DNA of 64,000 nucleotides from Diaporthe sp. PMI_573 (GCA_021399435.1 JAJTUP010000028.1:62001-126000), one strand, 5' to 3'; positions 53,601-62,379 are shown, counted from the stretch's first letter. A program made the numbers and translations. Notes: generated by a model not told the origin, from the sequence alone.

Positions 53601-54001
53601 GCTACTTCCCAGACGCCACCGTCAATTGGCAAGCAAAAGCCAACATCAGAGGCGTCGGCCACACCAAGGCACTAGGATGGGCCGAATTCAACATCTACCA
53701 CCAAGGCAACGTCAGCGGCCAGAAGATGGTCCTGGCCGTTCGCCTTGGCGCCTGGGTACTGGATCGACTAGATGCTGGTCTCTTGGTCGGCCAGGAATTC
53801 ATGGTGCCGCACCAAGTGGACGTGTTGAACAGCTCGGGCGAGATCGCGTTCGGATGTTTCGGCGGCGCCACGGTGGATGCCGCTATCTTTGCCAAGGTTC
53901 CTGAAAGGACTCATGTGGTAAGAGCAGCCGCAAACACTATAATTCCGCCGCGATCCCATCGCATCGTTCCCGTCTTTACCGGGAACTTGGAAAAACAGTA
54001 G
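50624..54001 (+). CDS. Gypsy gag-protease polyprotein
   Basis: From ATG 50624 the frame gives 1125 residues, ending at TAG 53999-54001. The N-terminal ~250 residues are helical; a long Pro/Gln/Ser-rich disordered region follows; a capsid-like domain lies around WSNFPELLQVSKVDGKVIVW to LLENFQIPRDTAETILHQQR (about 52020-52345). Near residue 903 a zinc-finger-like ECYGCGATLSS...HHSRC of C2HC spacing replaces the usual CCHC knuckle. The retropepsin follows: FTACYDTGASRCAV (DTGA near residue 979) and LDAGLLVGQEFM. Gag is unusually long for Ty3/gypsy, where 300-500 residues are common. No stop interrupts it. Pol is in the -1 frame. Confidence 0.88.
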   Translation: MPRESYKLDSRFGPTFPQPPADFQPVKEQPRLFRLRAAIAKQPDIFLSSVTLEDQDLLEVAANFAAWQSLYDRYSQVYNPLKSADKQFDSARKWVEAKGGTQVPRSWLSSSQPTKIFTDNYQNWRLHNKPLVNAHQIHYRLRQLVTTVDPADRQVILDELNPPWSATRHTEFLQEISRCGTAQDREVVVKRYFDVERINFAPPTYSTLDPADTTSQQLTTTTQVSEEPEMGGTSQNPQNPSGSPSNTEGRSGSHSVSPEGIRDDTESIGTQVPRTATPQFPSQGMDPPAPGSVEEYLQSDEITILLGSLINPDQRAATRILLSKAFRAGQSRTSPPAQASGVFTPAHPGRTDAAPPRQPPRPFNQGPGRTIRPVPTRAQPEPPNPPAASGANPGAPPRERSSQRHDEDDDPHVYYTHQPSEDGWPGSRSQGPGDPPDDPYYDELSYFRADKEFKDTNIGRFEPYENWSNFPELLQVSKVDGKVIVWKDPQGFIDRCEIYIRQDSHRAAWLSYNLPSCLSGIAHPWFWTTLDGSERASLTSPTPGVWDRWKKYLLENFQIPRDTAETILHQQRYSRTDAYGNRNVQEYTQRVRRFTLLAEQPPSFVARNMWDQIDKALVIPYFDRPPVGYDSRKFETSLRDKQETWHLWEKDRMKFRPLPAQIRGGPLHHAPAGRNQPALPPIHINIPNLYPRRQEDTRNRPTQPNPRPADFVSDDTYRNMTPEQRRKLMEARRAVREGWQQRVGPAQQRPKLLTNAADQEPQRDRRPQDRAPGALRLRRRFGQRDNQGNVLAETIQAFDVDNGQFQYDSTREEKLLTDGYYPVDDELQAGESKDDQDAPDQQADDGYEDEPADSAGHGSTEETGYQLVDDVDLYVVEPATSGRSADSGLYDDKYIYTAPNLECYGCGATLSSQKLYRQHHSRCRPVGERLSSRPGQWAGPVLRMSNPPEVSPVKGCGYTYARVQTRGSVDGPVFTACYDTGASRCAVSRAYLGYFPDATVNWQAKANIRGVGHTKALGWAEFNIYHQGNVSGQKMVLAVRLGAWVLDRLDAGLLVGQEFMVPHQVDVLNSSGEIAFGCFGGATVDAAIFAKVPERTHVVRAAANTIIPPRSHRIVPVFTGNLEKQ

Positions 54002-56733
54002 CCTTCTTGTTTAGGCCCGAACAAGAAGGCTGGGTGAACAGCCTAGTGGGCCGACAAACATGCGGAGTCATGGCGGTAAACCAGTCGCCGTACCCAATAC
54101 GCATCCGAAGAAACTCTCGCCTCGGAATCCTATCACCATTCGTTTCAGAACACATGAGTCCCACCAGCTGGAAGCTGGGAGTACAGGCTGTCGTGGAATC
54201 GATGGCCCATCCACCAACGAACAATCTATTGCCCTTCTCTAAGACATTCGACCCGACCAATCTCTTAAACACTCTGGCCGGTTCGCACGACATCCAAACC
54301 AAGGACGGCACAACTGCTCCTCCAGGAGCGGAGCCAGACGCCGAACACCTCGAAACATTGCCTGAACGCGAGATCTCGGAGTTCCGCGAACACTTAAGAC
54401 CAGACGGCAAACTAGGCATCTCCAAGTCAAAGGACCTACCGGAGACGAAATTGCCGAACGGAGTCCACGTGTACAACGGCTCGCTCCAGTTCCTCGATAA
54501 CGCCGGGAAACTAGTAGAGGAATTTCGAGATATCTTCGAAGACAATGGACCGATCGACATCCCAGAAGACCACCAGATGAGAATACCACTGGTAGAAGGA
54601 TGGCAGAACCACAAAATTGGTAAAAGACCATACTACTCCAGCGAAGAAGACCGGAAACTCATCGATGAACTCATGGACGGCCTTCACGCAAAAGGTAGAG
54701 CTGAGTGGGTTAACACGGCCACCCCATTTGGCTCGCCCATCTTCGTGGTTTGGAGGACAGTACACGGTCAGCGTAAAGGCAGAATTGTGGTAGATCTTAG
54801 GGCGCTCAACAAGGTTACTGTGCCCGACGCATACCCACTGCCTCTTCAATCCGAGGTCATTCGGAAGATACGAGGCAAGGCCTACCTCTCGGTAGTAGAC
54901 GCCAGCTTGTTCTTCTATCAATTCATGGTCTATCCTCCGCACCAGGATCGATTCACCGTGGTGAGCCACCGCGGGCAAGAACGGTTCAAGGTAGCCATCA
55001 TGGGTTTCCGCAATTCGCCGGCGCATGTACAGCGTTACATGGATCACCTGCTGCGACCGCACCGCGCCTTCGCAACAGCGTTCATCGACGACATGATCGT
55101 ATTTTCGGACTCCGCTGCCGAGCACATCCGTCACCTACGCACCGTCTTCAAACTCTTCCAAGACAAAAACATTTCCCTGTCTTCTAAGAAATCCTTCCTT
55201 GGCTACCCCTCCGTGGAACTACTCGGATTCCGCGTCGACGGACTCGGCCTATACAACACATCAGACCGCATCAAAACCATCCGCGAACTTCGGTTCCCGG
55301 CTACACTCCAACAATTGGAAAAGTTCATCGGTCTGACCGGATATCTCAGACACCTAATACCCCGGTATAGTCAACGGGTAAACCCGCTCCAACGCCGAAA
55401 GACAGCGATGTTGTCCGTAGCTCGCACCGACGGAAAATTGCCTAAGGGCAGCTCACGAAAACAGTACACCCGACGGGCGGACTTCACGCCAACGAAGGAG
55501 GAACTGAATGCCTTCACCGACCTGCAGGCCGCCCTAACAGGACCGAACGCATTGTTTCACCAAGACCCCGACCGCCCGCTATTCATCCAGCTGGATGCCT
55601 CCAAGGAGGTCGGCTTCTCAGGAATATGCTTCCAGCTCGCCGACGGACAGACCTGGGACGGCAAGTCGCCTATCCCACGCGCATGGATACGCCCCGTCCT
55701 ATATCTCAGCAAGACACTCAACACCGCGGAAAGGAAATATTGGCCAACAGAATTGGAAGTGGCATGTCTTGTCTGGCTCGTCCGCAAGCTCCGTACAATC
55801 ATCGGATCCAACCGGGTACAACCGGTCCACATCCTCACCGACCACGCCGCAACAGTCGGGATCGTCAACCAAACCTCCATGGAGACCGTGGACAAAACCA
55901 AAATGAACCTCAAATTGGTGCTGGCCTCCGAATACCTTAGCCAGCACCAACTTGACGTCCATCACATCCCCGGCACTACGAACATCATCGCCGACGCCCT
56001 GTCCCGCCTCCCGACTTACCAACAGCCAGTCGAAGATGAGGGAGTCCTGGACAACCTTCTTGAATTCGCCATACATTCAATGTCTGAAACCAAAATCGAT
56101 CCGGATTTCAAGGAACAACTACTCGCTGCCTACTCAGAACACAAGCGGTGGTCTCAGATCATCCAACAACTGCAACAATCCGACTCAGAGGCCAAGCTCC
56201 CGTTCACCCTGGACGGACGTGGTCTCTTGTACTTAAGGGAATTCACCGGGAAGCACCGACTTTGTATACCGTCCCCTGTCGCTGACACACTGATCGCCGA
56301 GGCACACGACTCCAAACACCACTTTGGGGTAGACCGGGTCTACCATGACCTCACCGACCTCTACGTGATCAAGAACTGCAAGCGCAAAATCGCCCACTAC
56401 ATAGACAATTGCCCCGTGTGCTCGGTGAACCGCAACGACAATCAAAAACCCCTAGGCGAGATGCAACCCATACTCTCACCACCAACACCGTTCCATACAA
56501 TATCTATTGACTTCGTCACAAGCCTGCCCGATGTACCCGCTGCGCTCACCCCGTGGCAACTGCCACGGGCGCCCTTCTTCGACGCCTTCATGTCTGTGAC
56601 GGACAAATACAGCAAAGCGTCCCTTATCATACCGGGCAACGCAATATACACAGCCACCGATTGGGCCACCATCATGCTTCGAACCCTCTACCTCTCCAAC
56701 TGGGGAATTCCTAAAGCGAATCATCTCGGATAG
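53995..56733 (+). CDS. Gypsy pol: RT, RNase H, integrase N-terminal half
   Basis: This frame lies -1 to gag and takes over at GAAAAACAGTAG. Protein similarity runs smoothly only if the shift occurs there (...GNLEK then TVAFLFRPEQEGW). RT motifs: GRIVVDLRALNKVTVPDAYP, FKVAIMGFRNSPAHVQRYMD, FATAFIDDMIVFS (catalytic IDDM at about 55085) and ELLGFRVDGLG. RNase H: LFIQLDASKEVGFSGICFQL, YWPTELEVACLVW, LTDHAATVGIV, DALSRLP. Integrase: a zinc-binding HHCC region (EAHDSKHHFG...CPVCSV) and first catalytic Asp in TISIDFVTSLP near 56506. The frame then stops at TAG 56731-56733 after NWGIPKANHLG, just before the second catalytic Asp. Confidence 0.9.
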   Translation, partial: TVAFLFRPEQEGWVNSLVGRQTCGVMAVNQSPYPIRIRRNSRLGILSPFVSEHMSPTSWKLGVQAVVESMAHPPTNNLLPFSKTFDPTNLLNTLAGSHDIQTKDGTTAPPGAEPDAEHLETLPEREISEFREHLRPDGKLGISKSKDLPETKLPNGVHVYNGSLQFLDNAGKLVEEFRDIFEDNGPIDIPEDHQMRIPLVEGWQNHKIGKRPYYSSEEDRKLIDELMDGLHAKGRAEWVNTATPFGSPIFVVWRTVHGQRKGRIVVDLRALNKVTVPDAYPLPLQSEVIRKIRGKAYLSVVDASLFFYQFMVYPPHQDRFTVVSHRGQERFKVAIMGFRNSPAHVQRYMDHLLRPHRAFATAFIDDMIVFSDSAAEHIRHLRTVFKLFQDKNISLSSKKSFLGYPSVELLGFRVDGLGLYNTSDRIKTIRELRFPATLQQLEKFIGLTGYLRHLIPRYSQRVNPLQRRKTAMLSVARTDGKLPKGSSRKQYTRRADFTPTKEELNAFTDLQAALTGPNALFHQDPDRPLFIQLDASKEVGFSGICFQLADGQTWDGKSPIPRAWIRPVLYLSKTLNTAERKYWPTELEVACLVWLVRKLRTIIGSNRVQPVHILTDHAATVGIVNQTSMETVDKTKMNLKLVLASEYLSQHQLDVHHIPGTTNIIADALSRLPTYQQPVEDEGVLDNLLEFAIHSMSETKIDPDFKEQLLAAYSEHKRWSQIIQQLQQSDSEAKLPFTLDGRGLLYLREFTGKHRLCIPSPVADTLIAEAHDSKHHFGVDRVYHDLTDLYVIKNCKRKIAHYIDNCPVCSVNRNDNQKPLGEMQPILSPPTPFHTISIDFVTSLPDVPAALTPWQLPRAPFFDAFMSVTDKYSKASLIIPGNAIYTATDWATIMLRTLYLSNWGIPKANHLG

Positions 56734-57853
56734 GGACCGGAAATTCATGTCCGAATTCTGGCAAGGCCTTTGGCAGCACCTCCAGACCAAGCTCCTGTTC
56801 TCCACGGCTTGGCATCCACAAACCGACGGGCAATCAGAGGTTAAGAATAGGACAGTCGAAATTGCCATACGTATGTGGGCAACCACAAACCCCGACGGCG
56901 AGTGGACTGACATTATACCGTCCCTGCAATTCAACCTCAACAACGCGTATAATCGGGCTACCAAATGCACGGCGAACCAACTGCTATACGGATTCAACCC
57001 GTCCCAGCTAAGCTCGCTGGCGGACGAATGCCCACCATTGCTCCGCGAGATGTACCAGGAGGAAGCCCAAATTGCTATCGCCGAGGCCCAGATGGCAGCC
57101 AAAATGCAATACGACCATAAACACCGGCGAAAACAGTTCCATCCGGGGGACTGGGTGTACATATCCTTAGGCAAAGGGTATAACCTACCAGGGCACCCTC
57201 CGCGAAAATTCTCCCAGTTGGGCGTACTAGCATACAAACTGCGGCTCCCACCACACATCAACGCTCACGACGTGGTTTCCGTGACGCAGTTGTCACCAGC
57301 ACAGCCTCCAGCCTCGGACCCATACCACCGAGACCCCCCTTTTGGGGAGGCCGTGGAAGTAGAGGACGACCAGGGCGAAGGACTAGAGGCATTCAAACAC
57401 TACGAAGTCGAGCGGATCATCCAGAGACGGGACCGCAAGGTTGGGAGAGGTGCTACCACGGTCGAGTACCTCATCAAGTGGGCGGACCACCCAAACCAGT
57501 ACAACGTCTGGATGCCCGCTAAGCACATGCGGGCCGCGGAGCTGATTCAGGACTTCGAGGCACGGAGGGCACAAATGGCAGCCCTCCGTCAGCGTGCCCA
57601 CGGCCTCGAAGCAAGGGAGCCACCATTGCCCAAGCCAGGCGAAGTCATCACCCCCCGAGGACCGCGTAAGGTCCTCGACCGTGTCGACCAGGACGCGTCG
57701 CCGGCCAACCGGCCGGCGACAGCAAACAAAAGGGGACCACGGCAGGGACAAGGCCAAGGTGCCCAAGGGACCATGTCAGACGGCCATGCTGCCGTCGACC
57801 CGTCGCTCAGTCGAAACGCACGGGCCAATCGTAGGGCGGCAAGGCGCGTGTAA
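56717..57853 (+). CDS. Gypsy integrase C-terminal half with chromodomain
   Basis: This frame is +1 to the preceding one and starts at CGA 56717: RIISDRDRKFMSEFWQGLW gives the second catalytic Asp, and WHPQTDGQSEVKNRTVE the catalytic Glu. A GPY/F-like HPGDWVYISLGKGY and KLRLPPHINAHDVVSVTQL follow. Then comes a chromodomain, HYEVERIIQRRDRKVGRGAT and TVEYLIKWADHPNQYNVWMP, which in chromoviruses directs integration by binding histone marks. The C-terminus is Arg/Gly/Gln-rich. A single extra G at 56712-56718 accounts for the frame change, so this copy cannot make a full integrase unless ribosomes shift. Confidence 0.88.
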   Translation, partial: RIISDRDRKFMSEFWQGLWQHLQTKLLFSTAWHPQTDGQSEVKNRTVEIAIRMWATTNPDGEWTDIIPSLQFNLNNAYNRATKCTANQLLYGFNPSQLSSLADECPPLLREMYQEEAQIAIAEAQMAAKMQYDHKHRRKQFHPGDWVYISLGKGYNLPGHPPRKFSQLGVLAYKLRLPPHINAHDVVSVTQLSPAQPPASDPYHRDPPFGEAVEVEDDQGEGLEAFKHYEVERIIQRRDRKVGRGATTVEYLIKWADHPNQYNVWMPAKHMRAAELIQDFEARRAQMAALRQRAHGLEAREPPLPKPGEVITPRGPRKVLDRVDQDASPANRPATANKRGPRQGQGQGAQGTMSDGHAAVDPSLSRNARANRRAARRV

Positions 57854-58079
57854 ACAATTCACCGTCAACACACGGTGAATTCACACGCGACCCAAGCAAC
57901 CACCCACCGCCTTCCTCACCGTCTTGTCGTGAATTCACAGCGCATTCCCATACCATTCACGAACACTGCTCACCATCTGCTCCGCCTGTCTGTACCACGC
58001 TGCCCGCCCTGTACCATCACGGCTTGCCCGCCCGTCCAAACCTCACGCCCGTCAGCGGCGACGAACCATCCTCGCATAA

Positions 58080-58763
58080 GCCGCAACAAGTTGCCGACCA
58101 GCCCGCGTTGCCACGGCCCTCCCGCCATTCGGTCTGAACCATACCCACGACACTCCCACGTCCAGAGACCCCGGCGTGGACCAGCCTCGTCGAAGCCGCA
58201 CCGACGAGTATCGTCGCCTGGTGGCCGAGCCGTGCAAGGCCGGCAAACTCTCCCTCCAAGGGTACCGTTGGGCTGCGTACTTGTACGGCGGAGAAACAGG
58301 TGTGTCGCTTCGAACGTACACCACGACCGGCCGATACGACAGCCTGTTGGCTCGCCGAACCGGCGGCTGCGCGGCGTTCCGACAATCTCTCCACGACGAA
58401 GGCTACAACGGCCTGCCTGACCGCGATGTTGAGTGCAACATCTACGTACCTCGCGACATTCTGCCCGACTTCCCCATTGGCCGAGCCATCCCCGAGTACC
58501 TGGCGCAGGAATACATCCACCAGTACCCAATCCCGCGATGGGTCGACCGCAACAGCCCGCTGTACCGCGGCTGGAAGCTTTGGCGCCCACCCATGGAAGG
58601 GCGAGCAAACAGTCGCGGAGCTCCCACTAACCAGCGAAGCAGACCAGGCGTACATGCCAACCACCTCCTGCCCCCGAATACTATCACCCAAGCCTATACC
58701 TACACCATCAACACAATAGGTTTCACTCTGGTTTCGCTGCCTTTTCAGGACATTACTGCGTGA
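58080..58763 (+). CDS. Extra ORF between pol and the 3' LTR
   Basis: The frame is open from 58080 (after TAA 58077) to TGA 58763, 227 codons, with no ATG before codon ~170. It is compact and reads as folded protein: DEYRRLVAEPCKAGKLSLQG, YRWAAYLYGGETGVSLRTYT, CAAFRQSLHDEGYNGLPDRD, VECNIYVPRDILPDFPIG and EYLAQEYIHQYPIPRWVDRN. I do not recognise a family. Its position is that of env in errantiviruses, but there is no signal peptide, clear TM segment or furin-like site, so env is not supported. Expression would need splicing, a non-AUG start (GTG 58176) or another frame. GC-rich antisense frames overlap it and are taken as shadows. Confidence 0.5.
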   Translation, partial: AATSCRPARVATALPPFGLNHTHDTPTSRDPGVDQPRRSRTDEYRRLVAEPCKAGKLSLQGYRWAAYLYGGETGVSLRTYTTTGRYDSLLARRTGGCAAFRQSLHDEGYNGLPDRDVECNIYVPRDILPDFPIGRAIPEYLAQEYIHQYPIPRWVDRNSPLYRGWKLWRPPMEGRANSRGAPTNQRSRPGVHANHLLPPNTITQAYTYTINTIGFTLVSLPFQDITA

Positions 58764-58945
58764 ATTCCTTGTGAATTCATCTACCCCCTTTTTTTTTCAT
58801 CACATACTCTGGATGAACTTAGCTAGGGGTCAACGAGAAGGGGCTTCGCCCGACGTGGCTACATGAACCCCTCGGAGTTCATCCGCCCGTTGGTTGCATA
58901 TACCGGATGGACTTGGGTGGAGCCAAGTCATTTTGAGCGAGGAAT

Positions 58946-59127
58946 TGATGCACCCCACGGTGCATCACTGGTGAATTTCCCGTGAATTCACCGTGAATCC
59001 ATTCGTTCACGGTGAATTCACGGTGTATTCACTGTTAATTCACCGTGTATTTATATAGTTAGGGAATCCTCCGTGAATTCTCTGTGAATTCAGGAGGGCA
59101 TCGTTTTACAATATTATTTTCCCATCA
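58946..59127 (+). repeat. 3' LTR (182 bp)
   Basis: It matches the 5' LTR at every base that I compared and is followed by the second AGCGC target copy at 59128-59132. Confidence 0.93.
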
Positions 59128-59132
59128 AGCGC

Positions 59133-59764
59133 TTTTCAAATCGAGTCCCAGGACAACTTCACAGTCGAAATTGAACAGTTGACGCTGTTTTCTGGAAATG
59201 TCATCTAGGACAACCTTGTCAGAATAAGGTCAGGAAATGGAGAGCGTCAGCATAATTGCAGGACATCAGGGGGACGTCAGAAATTGGGAAACGTCAAAGC
59301 GGGGGCAACACGAATCTAATGTACCCAAATCCCAGAGACGCGATGCACGGCCGCAATCCCGATTTCCATCTAGCATCCGAAATGTTCTCGAATATGGCCT
59401 TGTTGAAACAGCATCGATATGCCGGTTGACCAAAGGCAGGCAGGGGAATCCGGGGGTGGGAAATTTGGAGACGGAAATTTGGAGGGGGGGAAATTTGGGA
59501 GACGAAATTTGACTGCTTACTGGAATTCGAGGGCTTACGAGTCAATGCACTGGCGAACCGAGCCAATAGAATTTCCCCGCCCATTGCACGATTTCATTTG
59601 AGGGAGCAGCAGGGCGGACTCGAGCCGTCCCTGCTTTTCTGCAGATCCTCGTGTTTCAACCGAACCTCGTCAGCAGGGGGGGATGAAGTCGGACTCTGTA
59701 CCTCCACGCGGTATCCCCTGGGAACCTGAGAGTTCTTGCTACTCAGAGCCAACACAGAGACGCA
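59133..59764. other. Right flank of the gypsy insertion
   Basis: No gene is seen. Repeated GGAAATTTGG/GGGAAATTTGG units occur at 59458-59512. Confidence 0.4.
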
Positions 59765-60148
59765 ATGGCGGGTTCTTTGAGGCCCAACGTTCAGCGGCGT
59801 GGCCCTCGGCTCTTGGTTGCGGCCCCCTCGGGGCATGACGTCACTGACGTCAGCGACGACGAACAAGAGAAGCGACCCTCGGGGTTGAGCACCAAGCAGC
59901 GCACAGATACGAGACGAGGCGGCTTGACCTTCTACCTTGGAGGGCAAGCCTTATCAGACCCCGAAGCTGGATACCAAACACGGAAGCGGTCCGGGAACGG
60001 CGAGGTGTGCCTTGGCCACGGGCCGGAGGAACAAGGCAGTCGGGAGACAGAACTACACCGCAACGACCCTACCAAACCTTCGACTAACCACATTAAGCAC
60101 CCTCGTGTCACGACAGCAGGTCTTGCTTCAGCCGCCGAAGATAGGTAG
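59765..60148 (+). CDS. Short hypothetical ORF
   Basis: From ATG 59765 (CGCAATGGC context) there are 127 codons, Arg/Gly/Thr-rich, with DVTDVSDDEQEKRPSG and GYQTRKRSGNGEV. A second open frame overlaps from 59937. Low-complexity composition and lack of any known domain leave it uncertain. Confidence 0.25.
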   Translation: MAGSLRPNVQRRGPRLLVAAPSGHDVTDVSDDEQEKRPSGLSTKQRTDTRRGGLTFYLGGQALSDPEAGYQTRKRSGNGEVCLGHGPEEQGSRETELHRNDPTKPSTNHIKHPRVTTAGLASAAEDR

Positions 60149-61369
60149 CAGTCCGGGGCTTGATCCCATAAGGGGAACACACCCTGTAAAATGCGTTGCG
60201 GGAGGAGGATGTCGTAATCTGCACCTTGAGAACGAGCAGGAAGGGCGGGAGGATCGGTTGACCGCAAACCGCGAACAGGCGACAGCAGACCGACCTGCTG
60301 ATATTTATCATGAGCGGTGCCCCGAGTTTCTCTTCACTTACACGGCCTAAATCTGTGAACGGGAGACCTGTAGCTGCATAAGTGGGTGCATGGAGATGCC
60401 GACACACGCGAGAGCATCGCGGCGAAGCGAGTCCTCGCCTCCTGACAGCACCAAACAATACGCAGATGGCCTGCAGGCCCGGCGGGGTCAATAGGATTTT
60501 GGATGGTCGTGAATTGTGCCATAAGTTACACGTGTTCGTACACGTGTAGTCTGGTGTGGCCTTTGAGGGTGGGGTACTTTGGCGGTGGGTGGCTCTCGGT
60601 GCTTTTTAGCCTAGGACGAGGCGCTGCCTGACGCATGCAACCTAAACAGAAAATGTAAGGTAGCCGATCCGCCATTCCGACGGAAAAATCTTGCCACGTC
60701 AACAGCCAAGTCGCCATGCGCGGCTCGTGAAATTTGATTTTGAAGGTTGGAAAACGGGGTTAGTCAACTAAACGGAACGGAGCGCAGGCTAATGGTGTGG
60801 CTGGTGGATGACCGTTTGATATGCGCGACTGCGACCTCCCACAGTTGCACGCGGGTCCCATGCGCATGTGGCTTGACGTCCCGCCCTCGCACCCGGGATA
60901 TGTAGACGGGCCAGAGCGTGTGGAGGAGGTTGGACGGCGGGCAACGTGTATTTGTCGCGGGTTCGGCCACCTCAGGGCAAACTTGACGTTTACCGGGTTT
61001 TCAGAACTGAGCTTAGCGTGCCGTGGCGTTTGTGCCTTTTTTTGGGCAGCGCGGCGACCTAGCGAAATGCAACTTCCTATGGTCCACTCAACTCTACATC
61101 GCCAGCGCCCAGTTTGTAGGTGCCAGGCGCCTTCCAGCGAAACCGGGTCAGAGGAAGTGTGGTTTCTGCCTAATTCAGGGTGTGGGACCATTAATCTAGC
61201 CTTCCCACGCCACGAAAACGTGCCGGGTTTTTTCCGGTTAGTGTCGGATCAATGGCCATATCACATGGCACTTAAACCGAACCTCCGAACCTCCGAACCT
61301 CATTTCGGCGCTCTGTTCTCAACAGCCCTTTCCTCGACAATCATCAGCGCAAGAGCGCCTTTCATCGAG
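60149..61369. other. Intergenic; possible 5' extension of the next ORF
   Basis: An ACACGTGT(TCGT)ACACGTGT inverted pair lies at 60529-60549. The frame of the next gene is open back to 60821 but reads as non-protein-like sequence. A CCTCCGAA triplication lies at 61280-61302. Confidence 0.4.
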
Positions 61370-62197
61370 ATGGCAGATATTCCAGGGTTCAGTACCAACA
61401 TTACAAAGGAGACGTTGATCGTCTCAAGGAGACTGTTAGTTCATGATTCACGCCTCACGCTCGCAAGCTCCTTCCTAATTCACGGTAGTCACAATCAATT
61501 CCCGTCGGACACCCCATTTCCACAGATAGACGTGCTATCTGATGGATTCAAAGAACTTTGTGCCATAATTGCGAAATACAACGTCCAGAACTATTTCCGA
61601 CTGCGACTCCTCCATCGCCACATGACGATCTCTGAAGGGCAAATACTATTAGGCAATAGCATAATGGAACCGCTCGGGTACTGGACAAGACCTACAGCCA
61701 TCATCGACATCGATTTACAGAACATCCATGGTCACATTTTCTCGGTGGATGCGACTAGCTGTACGAGCGAAGGCGAGATGGGAAATCTATTTCCCTCCGA
61801 GTTTCGCGAAGGTCCACCAGTCAGTGCTAGAAACATCGATGACAACTTCTTTGCGGAGTTCACCGACTGCCTTATGACGAGGGGCTTGGAAAAAGCACTG
61901 GGACTTGAGGTAATACAAGATCAGGCTGGGAAGATGATCGAATTTTCTTTCGATATTGGCAGTCTTTTGCTTCAAGAGGAGGAGGTGAAGGCAGAGGTAA
62001 GGGAAGAAAGGAGAGGACAGTTTAAGCTCCAAGATACAGGATGGACTATCACGGTCAAGGACGGGACTGTCTATAAGACAGGGGAGACACGGTGTGTTAC
62101 CTTTCCGACTGGCCATATCAAAGTCACCGATAGCAAGGTTGAGTGCGTGTCAGACGCTGTGAAGATCTTGAAGAATGAAGGTGTGTTGGCCAGGTAG
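61370..62197 (+). CDS. Conserved hypothetical fungal protein
   Basis: The start is set at ATG 61370 (ATCGAGATGGC), giving 275 residues; the frame is open further upstream, but its composition changes there. Segments KELCAIIAKYNVQNYFRLRL, LHRHMTISEGQILLGNS and LGYWTRPTAIIDIDLQN follow a pattern I associate with a common ascomycete orphan family (helical start, LLHRHF-type motif, W-containing strand). The C-terminal half is beta-rich with GQFKLQDTGWTITVKDGTV and FPTGHIKVTDSKVECVSD. No TM segment or signal peptide was seen, and the function is unknown. The gene is single-exon and apparently intact. Confidence 0.65.
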   Translation: MADIPGFSTNITKETLIVSRRLLVHDSRLTLASSFLIHGSHNQFPSDTPFPQIDVLSDGFKELCAIIAKYNVQNYFRLRLLHRHMTISEGQILLGNSIMEPLGYWTRPTAIIDIDLQNIHGHIFSVDATSCTSEGEMGNLFPSEFREGPPVSARNIDDNFFAEFTDCLMTRGLEKALGLEVIQDQAGKMIEFSFDIGSLLLQEEEVKAEVREERRGQFKLQDTGWTITVKDGTVYKTGETRCVTFPTGHIKVTDSKVECVSDAVKILKNEGVLAR

Positions 62198-62379
62198 GCT
62201 ATAGCGAATAGCACCCCGGGGTGGCATACATTTTGTTCAATATTAACTTGAGTGAACCTTTACCGGATACTTAGGCACGGGTGATAAGTCGATGATGTGA
62301 ATAGCATAACGTGGTTTATCACCCAGCCGGTCATATCACCCAGCCGGTCACTTTTACTAACTCCACCAACTTTCGTCGA
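62198..62379. other. Direct repeat before the pogo element
   Basis: TATCACCCAGCCGGTCA occurs twice in tandem at about 62318-62351, and a GTGATAAG/CTTATCAC-like pair flanks 62281-62324. These may belong to the 5' end of the transposon. Confidence 0.45.

Larger units (their letters stand above)
50231..59132 (+). mobile_element. Complete Ty3/gypsy LTR retrotransposon (chromovirus type)
   Basis: An element of 8892 bp (50236-59127) is bounded by 182-bp LTRs starting TGATG and ending CATCA, and by a 5-bp target duplication AGCGC at 50231-50235 and 59128-59132. The LTRs look identical base for base, which indicates a very recent insertion. A candidate primer-binding site TGGTAGC begins at 50420, matching the ACCA-proximal end expected of an initiator-Met tRNA. 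Internal order is gag, protease, reverse transcriptase, RNase H, integrase, chromodomain, then an extra ORF. The polypurine tract before the 3' LTR is weak (GAGCGAGGAAT). Confidence 0.93.

Noticed and set aside
56476..57261. 261-codon minus frame opposite pol
   Set aside because: Shadow of the integrase coding strand.
58017..58691. Antisense frames of 212 and 224 codons opposite the post-pol ORF
   Set aside because: They arise from the GC-rich codon composition of the plus frame and show no folded-protein pattern or proper ATG.
58080..58763. Envelope gene interpretation of the post-pol ORF
   Set aside because: No signal peptide, fusion peptide, furin-like site or clear transmembrane segment.
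60821..61369. N-terminal 183-codon extension of the hypothetical gene at 61.4 kb
   Set aside because: Open but Arg/Cys/Pro-rich and unlike the rest; the ATG at 61370 has better context and protein character begins there.
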